Notes under the pieces: model-generated | The model's database searches: none | What the model was told of the DNA's origin: nothing | What the model saw: only the letters and a program-made list of their open reading frames with translations | Part shown: one piece after another, positions 33,608-42,333 of the stretch | Position numbering within the stretch: the first letter of the stretch is position 1 | Layout of the letters: each line of letters starts with the position of its first letter | DNA from: Brevundimonas sp. | GTDB taxonomy: Bacteria; Pseudomonadota; Alphaproteobacteria; Caulobacterales; Caulobacteraceae | Length of the DNA: 64,000 nucleotides | NCBI RefSeq assembly: GCF_016463295.1 | Contig: NZ_JAEMRO010000005.1 | Location: 1 to 64,000, forward strand | Direction of reading: 5' to 3' | Position numbers and translations under genes: made by a program

Positions 33608-34067
33608 GCAGATCCTTCAGCTTCGTCTCCCACGCGCCTGCGCCAGAAACGGTCGCAACCCTTCCCTCGCCGTCTTCGGACAGGGTGACGATCAGCTGGT
33701 CTGGCCCCAGCCAGGCGGCGGGATCATCGCCCAGACGTTCTGGCCATTCGATCACGGCAAATCCGGTGTCCAGCGCCTCGTCCAGCCCGATCTCGACGGC
33801 TTCCTCGGGCCGGGTCAGTCGATAGAGGTCGAAATGGGCGACCGGCGGATCGCTGTCGTAGAATTGCACCAGGGTGAAGGTCGGCGAGGGTACGTCTTCA
33901 TCGGGCGTGGTGAGGGCGCGGATCAGGCCGCGGGCCAGGGTCGATTTTCCCATGCCGAGCGGGCCGTAAAGCAAGAGGGCCTCGCCCTGTCCCATGAGTG
34001 GGGCAAGCGCAGCGCCCAGCCGCGTTGCGGCCTCGGCATCGGCCAGCGGGATCGTCAGCCCGCTCAT
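33600..34067 (-). CDS. tsaE: tRNA threonylcarbamoyladenosine biosynthesis ATPase TsaE
   Basis: A 155-residue P-loop ATPase needed for t6A37 modification of ANN-decoding tRNAs with TsaB and TsaD. The P-loop LLYGPLGMGKSTLARG lies at 32-47; SPTFTLVQFY and the VAHFDLYRL segment with its conserved acidic and aromatic residues are family hallmarks, and VIEWPERLGD is the late WPE motif. Size is normal. It overlaps the upstream acyltransferase gene by 4 nt and downstream amgK by 8 nt. Confidence 0.95.
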   Translation of the reverse strand: MSGLTIPLADAEAATRLGAALAPLMGQGEALLLYGPLGMGKSTLARGLIRALTTPDEDVPSPTFTLVQFYDSDPPVAHFDLYRLTRPEEAVEIGLDEALDTGFAVIEWPERLGDDPAAWLGPDQLIVTLSEDGEGRVATVSGAGAWETKLKDLHV

Positions 34068-34930
34068 GCGAAATCCGCGTCCGGCTGGCCCGGCAGGACC
34101 CGTTCGGTGAAGGCCTTCAGCGCATAGGTCGCCTTGCCCGCATCAATATCCAGCCGCGAGGCCGGGATCGGCTTGCCGACCTTCAACTGGAACGCCCCGC
34201 GCTTCTTGTTCAGCAGTTCGTGAAACAGGGTGATGTCGCGCAGTTCCTGCGAGACCCGGTCGAAAAGGTGAAACAGTTTCGACGTCGGTCCCGCCACATG
34301 GATGGGCACCACGGGCGCGTCGTATTTGCGGGCCAGCGACGCCGCCGTCTGCGCCCATTCCGGATCGGTCAGGCTGCCGTCCTTGCCCACGCGGGCCAAA
34401 CGGCCAGCCGGGAACATGACAATGCAGCGTTCGGCTTCGAACGCGTCCTTGGCCGCCTGAAGCGTGGCGCGGGTCTTCTCACGCGTGCGCTTTTCCTGGA
34501 CCCATTCGACGGGAATGATGGCCTCGCCCAGGCGTGGCGCGACGCGGATCGCATCGGCATTGGCGAAGAAGATGGCGTCGTCTCGCCGTTTGTGCACCGC
34601 GTCGAAGACCGCGATCCCGTCGGCGATGCCGGTCGGGTGATTGGCGACGATCAGACAGCGGCCCGTCGCCGGTATCCGCTCCAGATTCAGTGCAGAGACA
34701 CGCAGATCCAGCAGGTTGCTGACGTACTTCAGCGCCTCCTGACCCGACAAGGGCAGGATGGCGTCTGCCATGCGCACGGCGTGGCGAAACCCCAGCAGGC
34801 GATAGAGCAGCGGCCGCACCACCGGCCAGACCACCGACCGGGTCAGGCGAGGGGCCCGCTCGGCGATCAGCACCTCGCAGATGTGCGGTTCAGGCTTTGT
34901 CTTTACGGGGGCCGAAGCGGTCGGGGTCAT
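34064..34930 (-). CDS. Lysophospholipid acyltransferase family protein (PlsC-like)
   Basis: A 288-residue acyltransferase. Motif I is NHPTGIADG (H98, D104), which has five residues between His and Asp as in the group near ornithine-lipid and hemolysin-like acyltransferases, rather than the usual H-x4-D. IVMFPAGRLARV is the glycine/arginine motif that binds the acyl acceptor phosphate, and VPIHVAG is the last block. It probably acylates a lysophospholipid or an ornithine-type lipid. The ATG at 34930 is used; a longer frame upstream runs into the divergent peptidase gene. It is the first gene of the tsaE-amgK-murU-addBA operon. Confidence 0.85.
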   Translation of the reverse strand: MTPTASAPVKTKPEPHICEVLIAERAPRLTRSVVWPVVRPLLYRLLGFRHAVRMADAILPLSGQEALKYVSNLLDLRVSALNLERIPATGRCLIVANHPTGIADGIAVFDAVHKRRDDAIFFANADAIRVAPRLGEAIIPVEWVQEKRTREKTRATLQAAKDAFEAERCIVMFPAGRLARVGKDGSLTDPEWAQTAASLARKYDAPVVPIHVAGPTSKLFHLFDRVSQELRDITLFHELLNKKRGAFQLKVGKPIPASRLDIDAGKATYALKAFTERVLPGQPDADFA

Positions 34931-35034
34931 GCAGGTCCGGTTGTCGCCGTTTGCATGGACCTCCGCAAGCGGCCCGGCTTTGCCTGTGTGGATGACGGTG
35001 CTAGGCCAGTCGCCTGATTGAGGAGAACCGTCCG

Positions 35035-37149
35035 ATGCGTCACCGCTCCCTGCTTGCCGGCGCCTGCTGCGCCCTGGCGCTCGTCGCCGCCGTTCCGGCC
35101 CTGGCCGAGGCCCCAACCGCGGCGTCGCCCGCCGCAGCGACATCCGCTCAGGGCCAGACGCCCTTCACCTATCAGGACATGATCCCGGCCAATCGCCTGG
35201 GCGATCCGCAGGTGTCGCCGGACGGGCGCTGGGTCGTCTATTCGGTGACGACCACGGATGTGGCGGCTAACAGCCGGGCGGGTGCTCTGTATGCCCTGGA
35301 CCTGACCAATCCGGGCGAACCGGTGCGGCTGGCCATCAACGAGGGCGGGGCCAATACCGCGCGCTGGGGCGCGGATGGAAAGCTGTACTTCCTGTCGGGA
35401 CGGTCCGGCTCCAGCCAGGTCTGGCGGGCCGAGGCCGACGGCACCGGACCCGTGCAGGTCACAAACCTGCCCACCGACGTCAATGCCTATCGCCTCAGCC
35501 CCGACGCCGGGCGCGTGGTCGTGTCCCTGGCCGTCTATCCCGAGGCCGAGACCCTGGCCGCTTCGGTCGAGCGCAGCCAGGCCGTGGCGGCCCAGAAGAA
35601 CACCGGCCAGGTCTATGACCGCATGTTCGTGCGCCACTGGGACACCTGGAACGACCACACCCAGAACCATCTCTTCGTGCAGGACATCGGCGCCACCGGT
35701 GCGGCGACGGGCGAGCCGGTCTGGGTCACCCGCGGCTTCGACGGCGACACCCCCTCCAAGCCTTTTGGCGACGAGAGCGAATTCACCTTTGCGCCCGACG
35801 GCCAGTCCGTCGTCTTCGCCTCGCGTCAGGCGGGTCAGAGCGAGCCCTGGAGCACCAATTTCGACCTCTATCAGGTCTCTGTCTCGGCACCGGGACAGCT
35901 GAACAATCTGACCGACGACAATGAGGCCTGGGACACTGGCCCCGTGTTTTCGCCCGACGGTCGTACCCTGGCCTATCGCGCCATGGCCCGGCCCGGTTTC
36001 GAGGCCGACAAATACGCCGTCTTCCTGCGCGACGTGGCCTCTGGCCAGGTGCGCCAGATCGCGGCCAACTGGGACCGGTCGGCGGACAGCCTGCAATGGT
36101 CGAAGGACGGTCAGACCCTGTACACCACCGCCGGCGACGTCGGTCAGACCCGCCTGTTCGCCATCGATGTGACGTCAGGCTCTGTCGTGCCGATCACGGG
36201 CGAGGGCCATGTCTCGGCCTTCCAGCAGACGCCGTCCGGCTTCGTCTTCGCCCAGGACAGCCTGACCCGGCCCAGCGAGCTGTTCGTCAAGACCTTCCGG
36301 GGTCGCGAAATGCCGACCCGGATCACCAATGTGAACCCGCAACTGGACGACCGTGCCTTCGGAGAGGCCGAACAGTTCACCTTCGCCGGCTGGAACGGCG
36401 AGGAGGTCTACGGCTATGTCATCAAGCCCGCCAATGCCTCCCCGGGTCAGAAATACCCGGTTGCCTTTCTGATCCACGGCGGGCCGCAGGGGTCGTTCGG
36501 CAACAGCTGGTCCTACCGCTGGAACCCCATGACCTATGCGGGCGCAGGCTATGCGGTGGTAATGATCGATTTCCACGGCTCGACCGGCTACGGCCAGGCC
36601 TTCACCGATTCCATTAGCCAGCACTGGGGCGACCGCCCGCTGGAAGACCTGCAGAAGGGCTGGGCCGCCGCGCAGGAGAAGTACGACTTCATCGACGGCG
36701 AGAACGCCTGCGCGCTCGGCGCGTCCTACGGCGGCTATATGATCAACTGGATCGCGGGCAACTGGTCGGGCGCGTTCGACTGCCTGGTCAATCACGACGG
36801 GGTCTTCGACACCTTCGGCATGGGCTATTCGACCGAGGAGCTGTGGTTCACCGAGTGGGAATATGGCGGCACGCCCTGGGAGAACCCGCGCGGTTATCAG
36901 GAATTCAATCCCGCCAACCACGTCCGCAACTGGCGCGATCCGATGCTGGTCATCCAGGGCGATCTGGACTTCCGCATACCGACCGCCCAGGGCCTGTCGA
37001 CCTTCACGGCCCTTCAGCGCAAGGGCATCGACAGTCGGCTGGTGGTCTTCCCCGATGAAAACCACTGGGTGCTGCGCCCGGCGAATAGCTTGCAATGGCA
37101 CAACGAGGTCTTTGGCTGGCTGGACAAGTATCTGAAGCCGGCGGAGTGA
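35035..37149 (+). CDS. Secreted S9-family prolyl oligopeptidase-type peptidase
   Basis: A 704-residue peptidase with a signal peptide (MRHRSLLAGACCALALVAAVPALAEA). The front two thirds is a beta-propeller with WD/PD40-like units (VSPDGRWVVYSV, FAPDGQSVVFASR, FSPDGRTLAYRAM). The C-terminal alpha/beta hydrolase has the nucleophile Ser in GASYGGYM near residue 564, Asp in IQGDLDFRIP near 643 and His in PDENHWV near 676, a full triad. It probably degrades proline-containing or acyl-peptides in the periplasm. GAGGAGA precedes the ATG. It is divergent from the acyltransferase operon and ends at a strong terminator. Confidence 0.94.
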   Translation: MRHRSLLAGACCALALVAAVPALAEAPTAASPAAATSAQGQTPFTYQDMIPANRLGDPQVSPDGRWVVYSVTTTDVAANSRAGALYALDLTNPGEPVRLAINEGGANTARWGADGKLYFLSGRSGSSQVWRAEADGTGPVQVTNLPTDVNAYRLSPDAGRVVVSLAVYPEAETLAASVERSQAVAAQKNTGQVYDRMFVRHWDTWNDHTQNHLFVQDIGATGAATGEPVWVTRGFDGDTPSKPFGDESEFTFAPDGQSVVFASRQAGQSEPWSTNFDLYQVSVSAPGQLNNLTDDNEAWDTGPVFSPDGRTLAYRAMARPGFEADKYAVFLRDVASGQVRQIAANWDRSADSLQWSKDGQTLYTTAGDVGQTRLFAIDVTSGSVVPITGEGHVSAFQQTPSGFVFAQDSLTRPSELFVKTFRGREMPTRITNVNPQLDDRAFGEAEQFTFAGWNGEEVYGYVIKPANASPGQKYPVAFLIHGGPQGSFGNSWSYRWNPMTYAGAGYAVVMIDFHGSTGYGQAFTDSISQHWGDRPLEDLQKGWAAAQEKYDFIDGENACALGASYGGYMINWIAGNWSGAFDCLVNHDGVFDTFGMGYSTEELWFTEWEYGGTPWENPRGYQEFNPANHVRNWRDPMLVIQGDLDFRIPTAQGLSTFTALQRKGIDSRLVVFPDENHWVLRPANSLQWHNEVFGWLDKYLKPAE

Positions 37150-37165
37150 TCCGGACCTGACGGCA

Positions 37166-37205
37166 GAAAGCCCCGCAGTCGCGCAGACTGCGGGGCTTTC
37201 TTCTT
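37166..37205. terminator. Strong rho-independent terminator after the S9 peptidase gene
   Basis: GAAAGCCCCGCAGTC (37166-37180) and GACTGCGGGGCTTTC (37186-37200) form a perfect 15-bp stem around GCGCA, followed by TTCTT. It ends the plus-strand peptidase message. Because the stem is symmetric it may also stop the minus-strand gene at 37261, though the T-run on that side is weaker. Confidence 0.9.
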
Positions 37206-37250
37206 GGGGCGCTATCACTCGGCCCGCGGGGCCTCGTTGCTTGAGCGCAT
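37206..37250 (+). repeat. Dispersed 44-bp repeat, copy B
   Basis: Starts GGGGCGCTATCACTCGGC directly after the terminator and ends GTTGCTTGAGCGCA. It is the most diverged of the three copies in its centre but keeps both ends. Similarity to copy A seems to continue past the end (both carry TGTCTG a few bases on), so the true element may be longer. Confidence 0.5.
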
Positions 37251-37260
37251 TAGTGTCTGA

Positions 37261-37599
37261 TCACCGCGCAGCGATCGACCGGGTCAGATTGACGTAGCGA
37301 TCATGCTCGCGGGCCGTCATGCAGCGCGGCGTGAACCAGGTCTCGCCCGTGCGGCGGACATCGACGGCCTGACGGGCGGTGATGAAGACCGGTGCCGAGC
37401 CGTATTCGCGCGTGAAGGCGACGCGGGTAGCGGCGTCGGCGTCGCAGACCATGACGGCACGCGGCTGAGCCACCTGCTGTGACGCCCGCGGCGCAGGCGG
37501 AAGCTGGGCCTGGTTCGGGGTCGAAAAATTCTGGGCCAGGGCGGGCGCGGCGCTGGCCAGAACCAGCAGAGTTGCAGCCGAAACAGCGGACAGGCGCAT
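37261..37599 (-). CDS. Hypothetical small secreted protein
   Basis: A 112-residue protein with a signal peptide (MRLSAVSAATLLVLASAAPALAQ), a Pro/Gln-rich linker and a small domain with two Cys (VMVCDADA and PRCMTARE) that could form one disulfide. The ATG at 37599 has GGAGG 8 nt upstream; an in-frame TTG 15 nt earlier overlaps that site and is rejected. It faces the S9 peptidase terminator and is divergent from the lipoprotein hydrolase. No family recognised. Confidence 0.75.
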   Translation of the reverse strand: MRLSAVSAATLLVLASAAPALAQNFSTPNQAQLPPAPRASQQVAQPRAVMVCDADAATRVAFTREYGSAPVFITARQAVDVRRTGETWFTPRCMTAREHDRYVNLTRSIAAR

Positions 37600-37811
37600 C
37601 GGGAAATCCTCCAAATTCTCCCGAATTCGCTCCGGGTTCGGACGGAAGAATGCGCGCTTTTCTGCATTTGTAAAGTTTTGACGACAGTTTCGGGAATGAA
37701 AAATGACGGGCGCGGCGAGCGTCGACCTTCAGGGCATTAATTTCGTTCGAGATTGAGCCGAAGCGTGGCTTCGTGCGTATCTGACGCGAAGCCGCATTCC
37801 ACAGGACACCC

Positions 37812-38663
37812 ATGACCCGAAGAGGCCTGTTCGCCCCCCTGCTGGGCCTTGCCGCCGCCGCCTGTTCGCCGTTGTCGCTGTTGAACGCAGTCGGACCACG
37901 CGATCGCGGGGCCGGGCGTGTGGCGCGCGACCTGGCTTACGGCGACGACCCCCGCCAGAAGATGGACGTCTATGCGCCCGCCCAGGCGACAAACCTGCCG
38001 GTGCTGGTCTTCTTCTACGGCGGCGGCTGGGATTCGGGAGATCGCACCGTCTATGGTTGGGCCGCCCAGGCCCTGGCCGCGCGGGGCTTCGTCGTCTTCG
38101 TGCCCGACTATCGCCTGGTGCCCCAGGTGCATTTCCCGGCCTTCATCCAGGATGCGGCGTCCGCCACGGCGCGGGCAGGCGAACTGGCCGCGACCTATGG
38201 CGGCGATCCGGCCCGCCTGGGCGTCCTGGGCCATTCCGCCGGGGCGCATCTGGCCATGATGATCACCCTGGACCGCCGCTATATGGCGGCCGTGGACCAG
38301 CCCGAACTGATCAAGGCCGCCGCCGGCCTGGCGGGGCCTTATGACTTCCTGCCCTTCGACGTAGCCGCCTCGCGCAATGCCTTTGGCCGCGCATCGGACC
38401 CGACCCTGACCCAGCCGGTGACCTTCGCCCGCGCCGACGCGCCACCGCTATGGCTGGGGCACGGCACCGACGATGTTGTGGTCCATGACGAGGACACCGT
38501 CATCCTGCGCGACCGGATGATCGCCGTCGGTGGGCGCTGCGAGGCGAAACTCTATCCGGGGCTGAACCACGCTGACCTGATCGCGACCTTCTCGCCTCTG
38601 TTCCGCAAGAAGGCTCCGGTTCTGGACGACGTCACCGCCTTCCTGCGCCGCGAGCTCGGCTGA
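37812..38663 (+). CDS. Alpha/beta hydrolase lipoprotein, BD-FAE/carboxylesterase type
   Basis: A 283-residue esterase. The N-terminus MTRRGLFAPLLGLAAAAC carries a twin-arginine-like start and a lipobox ending at Cys18, suggesting export and lipid anchoring. The oxyanion motif is FYGGGWDSGDR; the nucleophile Ser is in LGHSAGAHLA; Asp is in GTDDVVV and His in GLNHADLI. These define the hormone-sensitive-lipase-like BD-FAE group acting on acyl esters; the substrate is unknown. AGGA lies 5 nt before the ATG. The 212-nt gap before it holds an inverted repeat CGAAGC-GTG-GCTTCG at 37759-37773, of unknown role. Confidence 0.85.
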   Translation: MTRRGLFAPLLGLAAAACSPLSLLNAVGPRDRGAGRVARDLAYGDDPRQKMDVYAPAQATNLPVLVFFYGGGWDSGDRTVYGWAAQALAARGFVVFVPDYRLVPQVHFPAFIQDAASATARAGELAATYGGDPARLGVLGHSAGAHLAMMITLDRRYMAAVDQPELIKAAAGLAGPYDFLPFDVAASRNAFGRASDPTLTQPVTFARADAPPLWLGHGTDDVVVHDEDTVILRDRMIAVGGRCEAKLYPGLNHADLIATFSPLFRKKAPVLDDVTAFLRRELG

Positions 38664-38700
38664 AACCGCGCGGTCTACCCGACGTAGCGGTGCAAAACCC

Positions 38701-38744
38701 GCGCTCAAATAGCAAGCGACCGCGTCGCGAGCGCTAGCGCCCCC
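38701..38744 (-). repeat. Dispersed 44-bp repeat, copy C (opposite strand)
   Basis: Read on the minus strand it begins GGGGCGCTAGCGCTCGCGAC, continues GCGGTCGCTTGCTATTTGAG and ends CGC. It is the closest match to copy A (25174-25217). It lies in the 132-nt gap between the hydrolase and AMP nucleosidase genes. Confidence 0.6.
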
Positions 38745-38795
38745 AATGAAGCGTGGCTGTCTCGCCAAGGTCATCTTCTTCCGCTAGGGGAGATC

Positions 38796-40253
38796 ATGAC
38801 AAACACGATGACAGCCTCGACGCAGGCATTGGCGGCCCTGGACCGCCTCGAAACCCTCTACGCCCAATCCGTCGCGAACTTGCGCGCCGCCGTGGGCAGC
38901 TTCCTGAAAACCGGCGAGCGCGCCGATGGCGAGGCCCGGGCCAAGGGCCTGTTCGCCTATCCCGAGCTGCGGGTCAGCTGGTTCGGCGACCGGCCCGACA
39001 ATCTGGCCAGCCGCGCCTATGCCAGGCTCTCACGCCCCGGCGTCTATGCCACCACCATCACCCGGCCGGACCTTTACCGATCCTATCTGCTGGAACAGCT
39101 GACCCTGCTGGAACAGGACTATGGCGCGACGTTCGAAGTGCGGCCGTCCGAACAGGAGATTCCGTTTCCCTATGTGATGGACGGCTCGGACGTCGTGCTG
39201 GACCGGACCCAGACCGCCGCCGTCGCCCGCTATTTCCCGACCACGGACCTGGCTCATATCGGCGACGAGATTTCCGACGGCCTGTTCGACCTGGGCAAGG
39301 ACCTTCCGCTGGCCCAGTTCGACGGCCTGCGCACCGACTTTTCGCTGGCGCGGCTGCGGCACTATACCGGCACGCCGGTCGAGGACGTCCAGTCCTATGT
39401 GCTGTTCACCAACTACAATCGCTATGTCGACGAGTTCGTGCGCTGGGCCTGTGCCCAGCTGACCGACCCCGACAGCGCCTATGAGACCCTGTCCTGCGCA
39501 GGCGGCGTGGTGCTGACGCGCGACACGCCGGATTTGGAGGCAGCGGCCATGGACGCGGCCTGGAAGAAGCACCAGATGCCGGCCTATCACCTGACCGCGC
39601 CGGGTCATGCGGGCATCACCCTGGTCAACATCGGGGTCGGGCCGTCCAACGCCAAGACGATCTGCGACCACCTGGCCGTGACCCGCCCGCACGCCTGGAT
39701 GATGATCGGCCACTGCGGCGGCCTACGTCCCAGCCAGACGATCGGCGACTATGTCCTGGCCCACGCCTATCTGCGCGACGACCATGTGCTGGACGCGGTC
39801 CTGCCGCCGGACATTCCGATCCCCTCGATCGCGGAGGTTCAGCGCGCCCTCTACGACGCCGCCAAACAGGTCTCCGGCGCGCCGGGCGAAGAGGTCAAGC
39901 GCCGCCTGCGCACCGGCACGGTCGTCACCACCGACGACCGGAACTGGGAGCTGCGCTATTCCAAGTCGGCGCTGCGCTTCAACCAGAGCCGCGCCGTGGC
40001 CATCGACATGGAGAGCGCCACCATCGCCGCCCAGGGCTATCGCTTCCGCGTGCCATACGGGACCCTGCTGTGCGTGTCGGACAAGCCGCTGCATGGCGAG
40101 ATCAAACTGCCGGGTCAGGCCAACCGCTTCTATGAGGGCTCCATCTCGGAACACCTTCAGATCGGCATCCACGCCATCGACCTGCTGCGAGCCGAGGGCA
40201 ACCGCCTGCATTCCCGCAAGCTGCGCGCCTTCGACGAGCCGCCGTTCCGCTAG
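38796..40253 (+). CDS. amn: AMP nucleosidase
   Basis: A 485-residue enzyme that cleaves AMP to adenine and ribose 5-phosphate, controlling adenylate pools. It has the long N-terminal regulatory domain and a C-terminal nucleoside-phosphorylase fold. MIGHCGGLRPSQTIGDYVLAHAYLRDD and AIDMESATIAAQGYRFRVPYGTLLCVSDKPLHGEIK (read in two blocks) contain the catalytic Asp and the ribose-binding Met-Glu. GGGGAGA precedes the ATG. Length is the family norm. Confidence 0.95.
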   Translation: MTNTMTASTQALAALDRLETLYAQSVANLRAAVGSFLKTGERADGEARAKGLFAYPELRVSWFGDRPDNLASRAYARLSRPGVYATTITRPDLYRSYLLEQLTLLEQDYGATFEVRPSEQEIPFPYVMDGSDVVLDRTQTAAVARYFPTTDLAHIGDEISDGLFDLGKDLPLAQFDGLRTDFSLARLRHYTGTPVEDVQSYVLFTNYNRYVDEFVRWACAQLTDPDSAYETLSCAGGVVLTRDTPDLEAAAMDAAWKKHQMPAYHLTAPGHAGITLVNIGVGPSNAKTICDHLAVTRPHAWMMIGHCGGLRPSQTIGDYVLAHAYLRDDHVLDAVLPPDIPIPSIAEVQRALYDAAKQVSGAPGEEVKRRLRTGTVVTTDDRNWELRYSKSALRFNQSRAVAIDMESATIAAQGYRFRVPYGTLLCVSDKPLHGEIKLPGQANRFYEGSISEHLQIGIHAIDLLRAEGNRLHSRKLRAFDEPPFR

Positions 40254-40346
40254 ACGGGATATCGACGCCTACAGTCCAGGACTTCTGTTTCCGCAACCTA
40301 CCTGCCATAGGTGTGCGCTAAGCGTTGCTGTACAGGAATTCGCTGC

Positions 40347-40985
40347 ATGACGACCGCCATCGATGCGCAATTCTGGGACCGGATTTCGCGCAAATATGCG
40401 AGAGATGCCATCGCCGATCAGGCGGGATATGAGCGCAGCCTGGAACGAACCCGCGCGCTTCTGGGGCCCGACGATCATGTCCTGGAACTGGGCTGCGGAA
40501 CCGGCAGTACAGCCCTGCGACTGGCCGGGGACGTGCACCGCTATCTGGCGACGGACCTTTCCGCCGGAATGATAGAGATCGCTAGGGAGAAATATGCCGC
40601 CGGACCCGTCCCGTCCCTCACCTTTCAGGTCGGGACGGCAGAGGCCTCGGTTCTGGAGGTCGGGCGCTACAATGCGGTTCTGGGGTTCAACTATCTGCAC
40701 ATGGTCCGCGATGTGCCCACGACCCTGGCCCGCATCCACGCCCTGCTGGCCCCGGGCGGTCTGTTCATCTCCAAGACGCCCTGTCTCGGAGACATGAACC
40801 CGCTGTTGAGCCATGTTTTGCTGCCGGTCATGCGGGCAATCGGCAAGGCTCCCTATGTGAGCGTCTTCAAGCAGGCGGACCTTTGCGAGCGTGTCGTCTC
40901 GTCCGGCTTCGAGCTTCTCGCCAACGAAGACCATGCGACCAGGGGCGGAATGCGCCGCCCCTTCATCGTGGCCCGCAAACGCTGA
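40347..40985 (+). CDS. Class I SAM-dependent methyltransferase
   Basis: A 212-residue methyltransferase. The SAM-binding motif VLELGCGTGSTALRL is at 45-59, followed by LATDLSAGMIEIAREKY (motif II) and GFNYLHMVRDVPTTLARIHALL-type region with LLAPGGLFISKTPCL (post-motifs). This is the methyltransferase-11/25 type that acts on small molecules or lipids; the substrate is unknown. The ATG at 40347 is preceded by AGGA at about 9 nt; a start 36 nt upstream is less likely. Ends 6 nt before the convergent phasin gene. Confidence 0.85.
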   Translation: MTTAIDAQFWDRISRKYARDAIADQAGYERSLERTRALLGPDDHVLELGCGTGSTALRLAGDVHRYLATDLSAGMIEIAREKYAAGPVPSLTFQVGTAEASVLEVGRYNAVLGFNYLHMVRDVPTTLARIHALLAPGGLFISKTPCLGDMNPLLSHVLLPVMRAIGKAPYVSVFKQADLCERVVSSGFELLANEDHATRGGMRRPFIVARKR

Positions 40986-40991
40986 CGGCGA

Positions 40992-41495
40992 TCAGCGTTT
41001 CAGCCGCTTCGCATTGGCCACCGCCGTGCGGTGGATGGGCTTCAACGCCTCGGCCTGGCCCTTCAGCAGTTCGGTGTTGAGGGTCAGTATCTGGCCCGCC
41101 GCCCGGCTCCACCAGCCCAAGGCATAGCTGTATTGCGCCTGCATGGCCGCCGCCGGGGTCGAGGCCCCGGCGATGGCCGAGGCGGCGCGGCTGGCGAGGC
41201 CTGCCTCGGTGACGGCATTGGCGTTCAGCCTCTGGCCGATGTCGCCGAAGGTCTGGCCCAGGACTGCTGCCGATTCCGACAGGGCCTCGACCTTTTCGCT
41301 GGTCATCAGCGACAGTTCCTTCAGATCGACCTTGGCCGGGTCGGTCAGGCCGTCGGCCATGATCTTCATCCGGGCGGCGATGACGTCGCCCGCGGCCGAC
41401 AACATCTCGCCGCCGGACCAGGCTGTGTCGCCGGCCCTGGCCGCGTTCCGGTTGAGCTTGCGGCCCGTCTTCAAGGCGCGATCGATGGGGGTCAT
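40992..41495 (-). CDS. Phasin family protein
   Basis: A 167-residue, mostly helical protein with the phasin pattern: DLKELSLMTSEKVEALSESA, a long amphipathic helix, AMQAQYSYALGWWSRAAGQI and LKPIHRTAVANAKRLKR at the basic C-terminus. Phasins coat polyhydroxyalkanoate granules and limit coalescence. The start is the ATG at 41495; a much longer frame upstream overlaps the creatininase gene and is rejected. No PHA synthase is nearby. It lies 20 nt after the creatininase gene and is probably co-transcribed. Confidence 0.8.
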   Translation of the reverse strand: MTPIDRALKTGRKLNRNAARAGDTAWSGGEMLSAAGDVIAARMKIMADGLTDPAKVDLKELSLMTSEKVEALSESAAVLGQTFGDIGQRLNANAVTEAGLASRAASAIAGASTPAAAMQAQYSYALGWWSRAAGQILTLNTELLKGQAEALKPIHRTAVANAKRLKR

Positions 41496-41515
41496 GATCC
41501 AGCCCTGCGCCTCAT

Positions 41516-42271
41516 TCAGCCCTGCGGCAAGACTTCGTTCGAGAAGTCGGCCACATCCTTGAGCAAGGCGGGCACGGCGGCGTCTATGATGGTCTGTCCC
41601 TTTTCCGGACTGGCCTGCGCCGGGTCCGAGCCGATGCGGCCGTCGGGGAAGCGGGCGCGATAGTCGAGCGCATCGCGGATTGGCCCGGACGGCGCGATCT
41701 GCGGGCTGTAGTCGGCTGTCTTGATCCAGTCCGGATAGGCCGCCTGGGTCACCGCGATCTCGGACGGGGTCGCATGCATGCCGTGGCCGGTCGGGAAGAG
41801 GCGATTGCACAGGCTGTTGACGCCCGGCAGGTCCCACCAGTTCTTCAGCTTCAGCACGAAGGGCGGGCGCTCCTCGACAAAACTCCACTCCGCATAGATT
41901 TCCGCGAACGTCGCCTCGATGGTGGCGACATTGCCGCCGTGGCCATTCAGGAAATAGATGCGCTCGAAGCCGTGCCGGCTCAGCGACGACACCCAGTCGG
42001 TAATCGCGGCCATGAAGGTCGAGGGACGCAGCGAAATCGTCCCCGCAAAGGCCAGGTGATGCTGGGCCATGCCGATATTGAAGGTCGGAGCGACAACCAG
42101 GCTCTCATCGGTCTTTACCGCCGCATGGGCGATGATTTCGGGGCACATCCAGTCGGTGCCCAGAAGGCCCGTCGGCCCGTGCTGTTCGTTGGAGCCGATC
42201 GGCACCACCACGGTCTTCGTCTGCTTCAACCGTGCATCGATCTCGGGCCAGGACGACAGATGGATCAACAT
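41516..42271 (-). CDS. Creatininase-family amidohydrolase
   Basis: A 251-residue metal-dependent amidohydrolase. Metal ligands are visible: E29 and H31 in GSNEQHGP, D40 in LGTD, and the NGHGGN and HATPSE motifs. Family members include creatininase and enzymes of F420, riboflavin-analogue and mycofactocin routes; no neighbour specifies which. It is unlikely to be true creatininase, since no creatinine genes are near. It lies 62 nt after tetR in the same direction and could be read from the efflux operon. Confidence 0.85.
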   Translation of the reverse strand: MLIHLSSWPEIDARLKQTKTVVVPIGSNEQHGPTGLLGTDWMCPEIIAHAAVKTDESLVVAPTFNIGMAQHHLAFAGTISLRPSTFMAAITDWVSSLSRHGFERIYFLNGHGGNVATIEATFAEIYAEWSFVEERPPFVLKLKNWWDLPGVNSLCNRLFPTGHGMHATPSEIAVTQAAYPDWIKTADYSPQIAPSGPIRDALDYRARFPDGRIGSDPAQASPEKGQTIIDAAVPALLKDVADFSNEVLPQG

Positions 42272-42333
42272 GGGCGACGCTCCTTGAACTACTTTGACCG
42301 TGGTCTAGGCCGATTGGCGAGGAGGGCCAAGGC

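Noticed and set aside
34931-35143. 71-residue extension of the acyltransferase
   Set aside because: It would run through the divergent peptidase promoter and signal-peptide region and is Arg-rich without family similarity.
38664-38795. tRNA or small RNA gene in the gap before amn
   Set aside because: No cloverleaf or CCA-like end was found; the gap holds the dispersed repeat. Other gaps over 100 nt were also read and showed no tRNA.
40992-41888. 298-codon version of the phasin gene
   Set aside because: The first 131 codons overlap the creatininase gene in another frame and are Arg/Pro/Gly-rich; the phasin domain starts at 41495.
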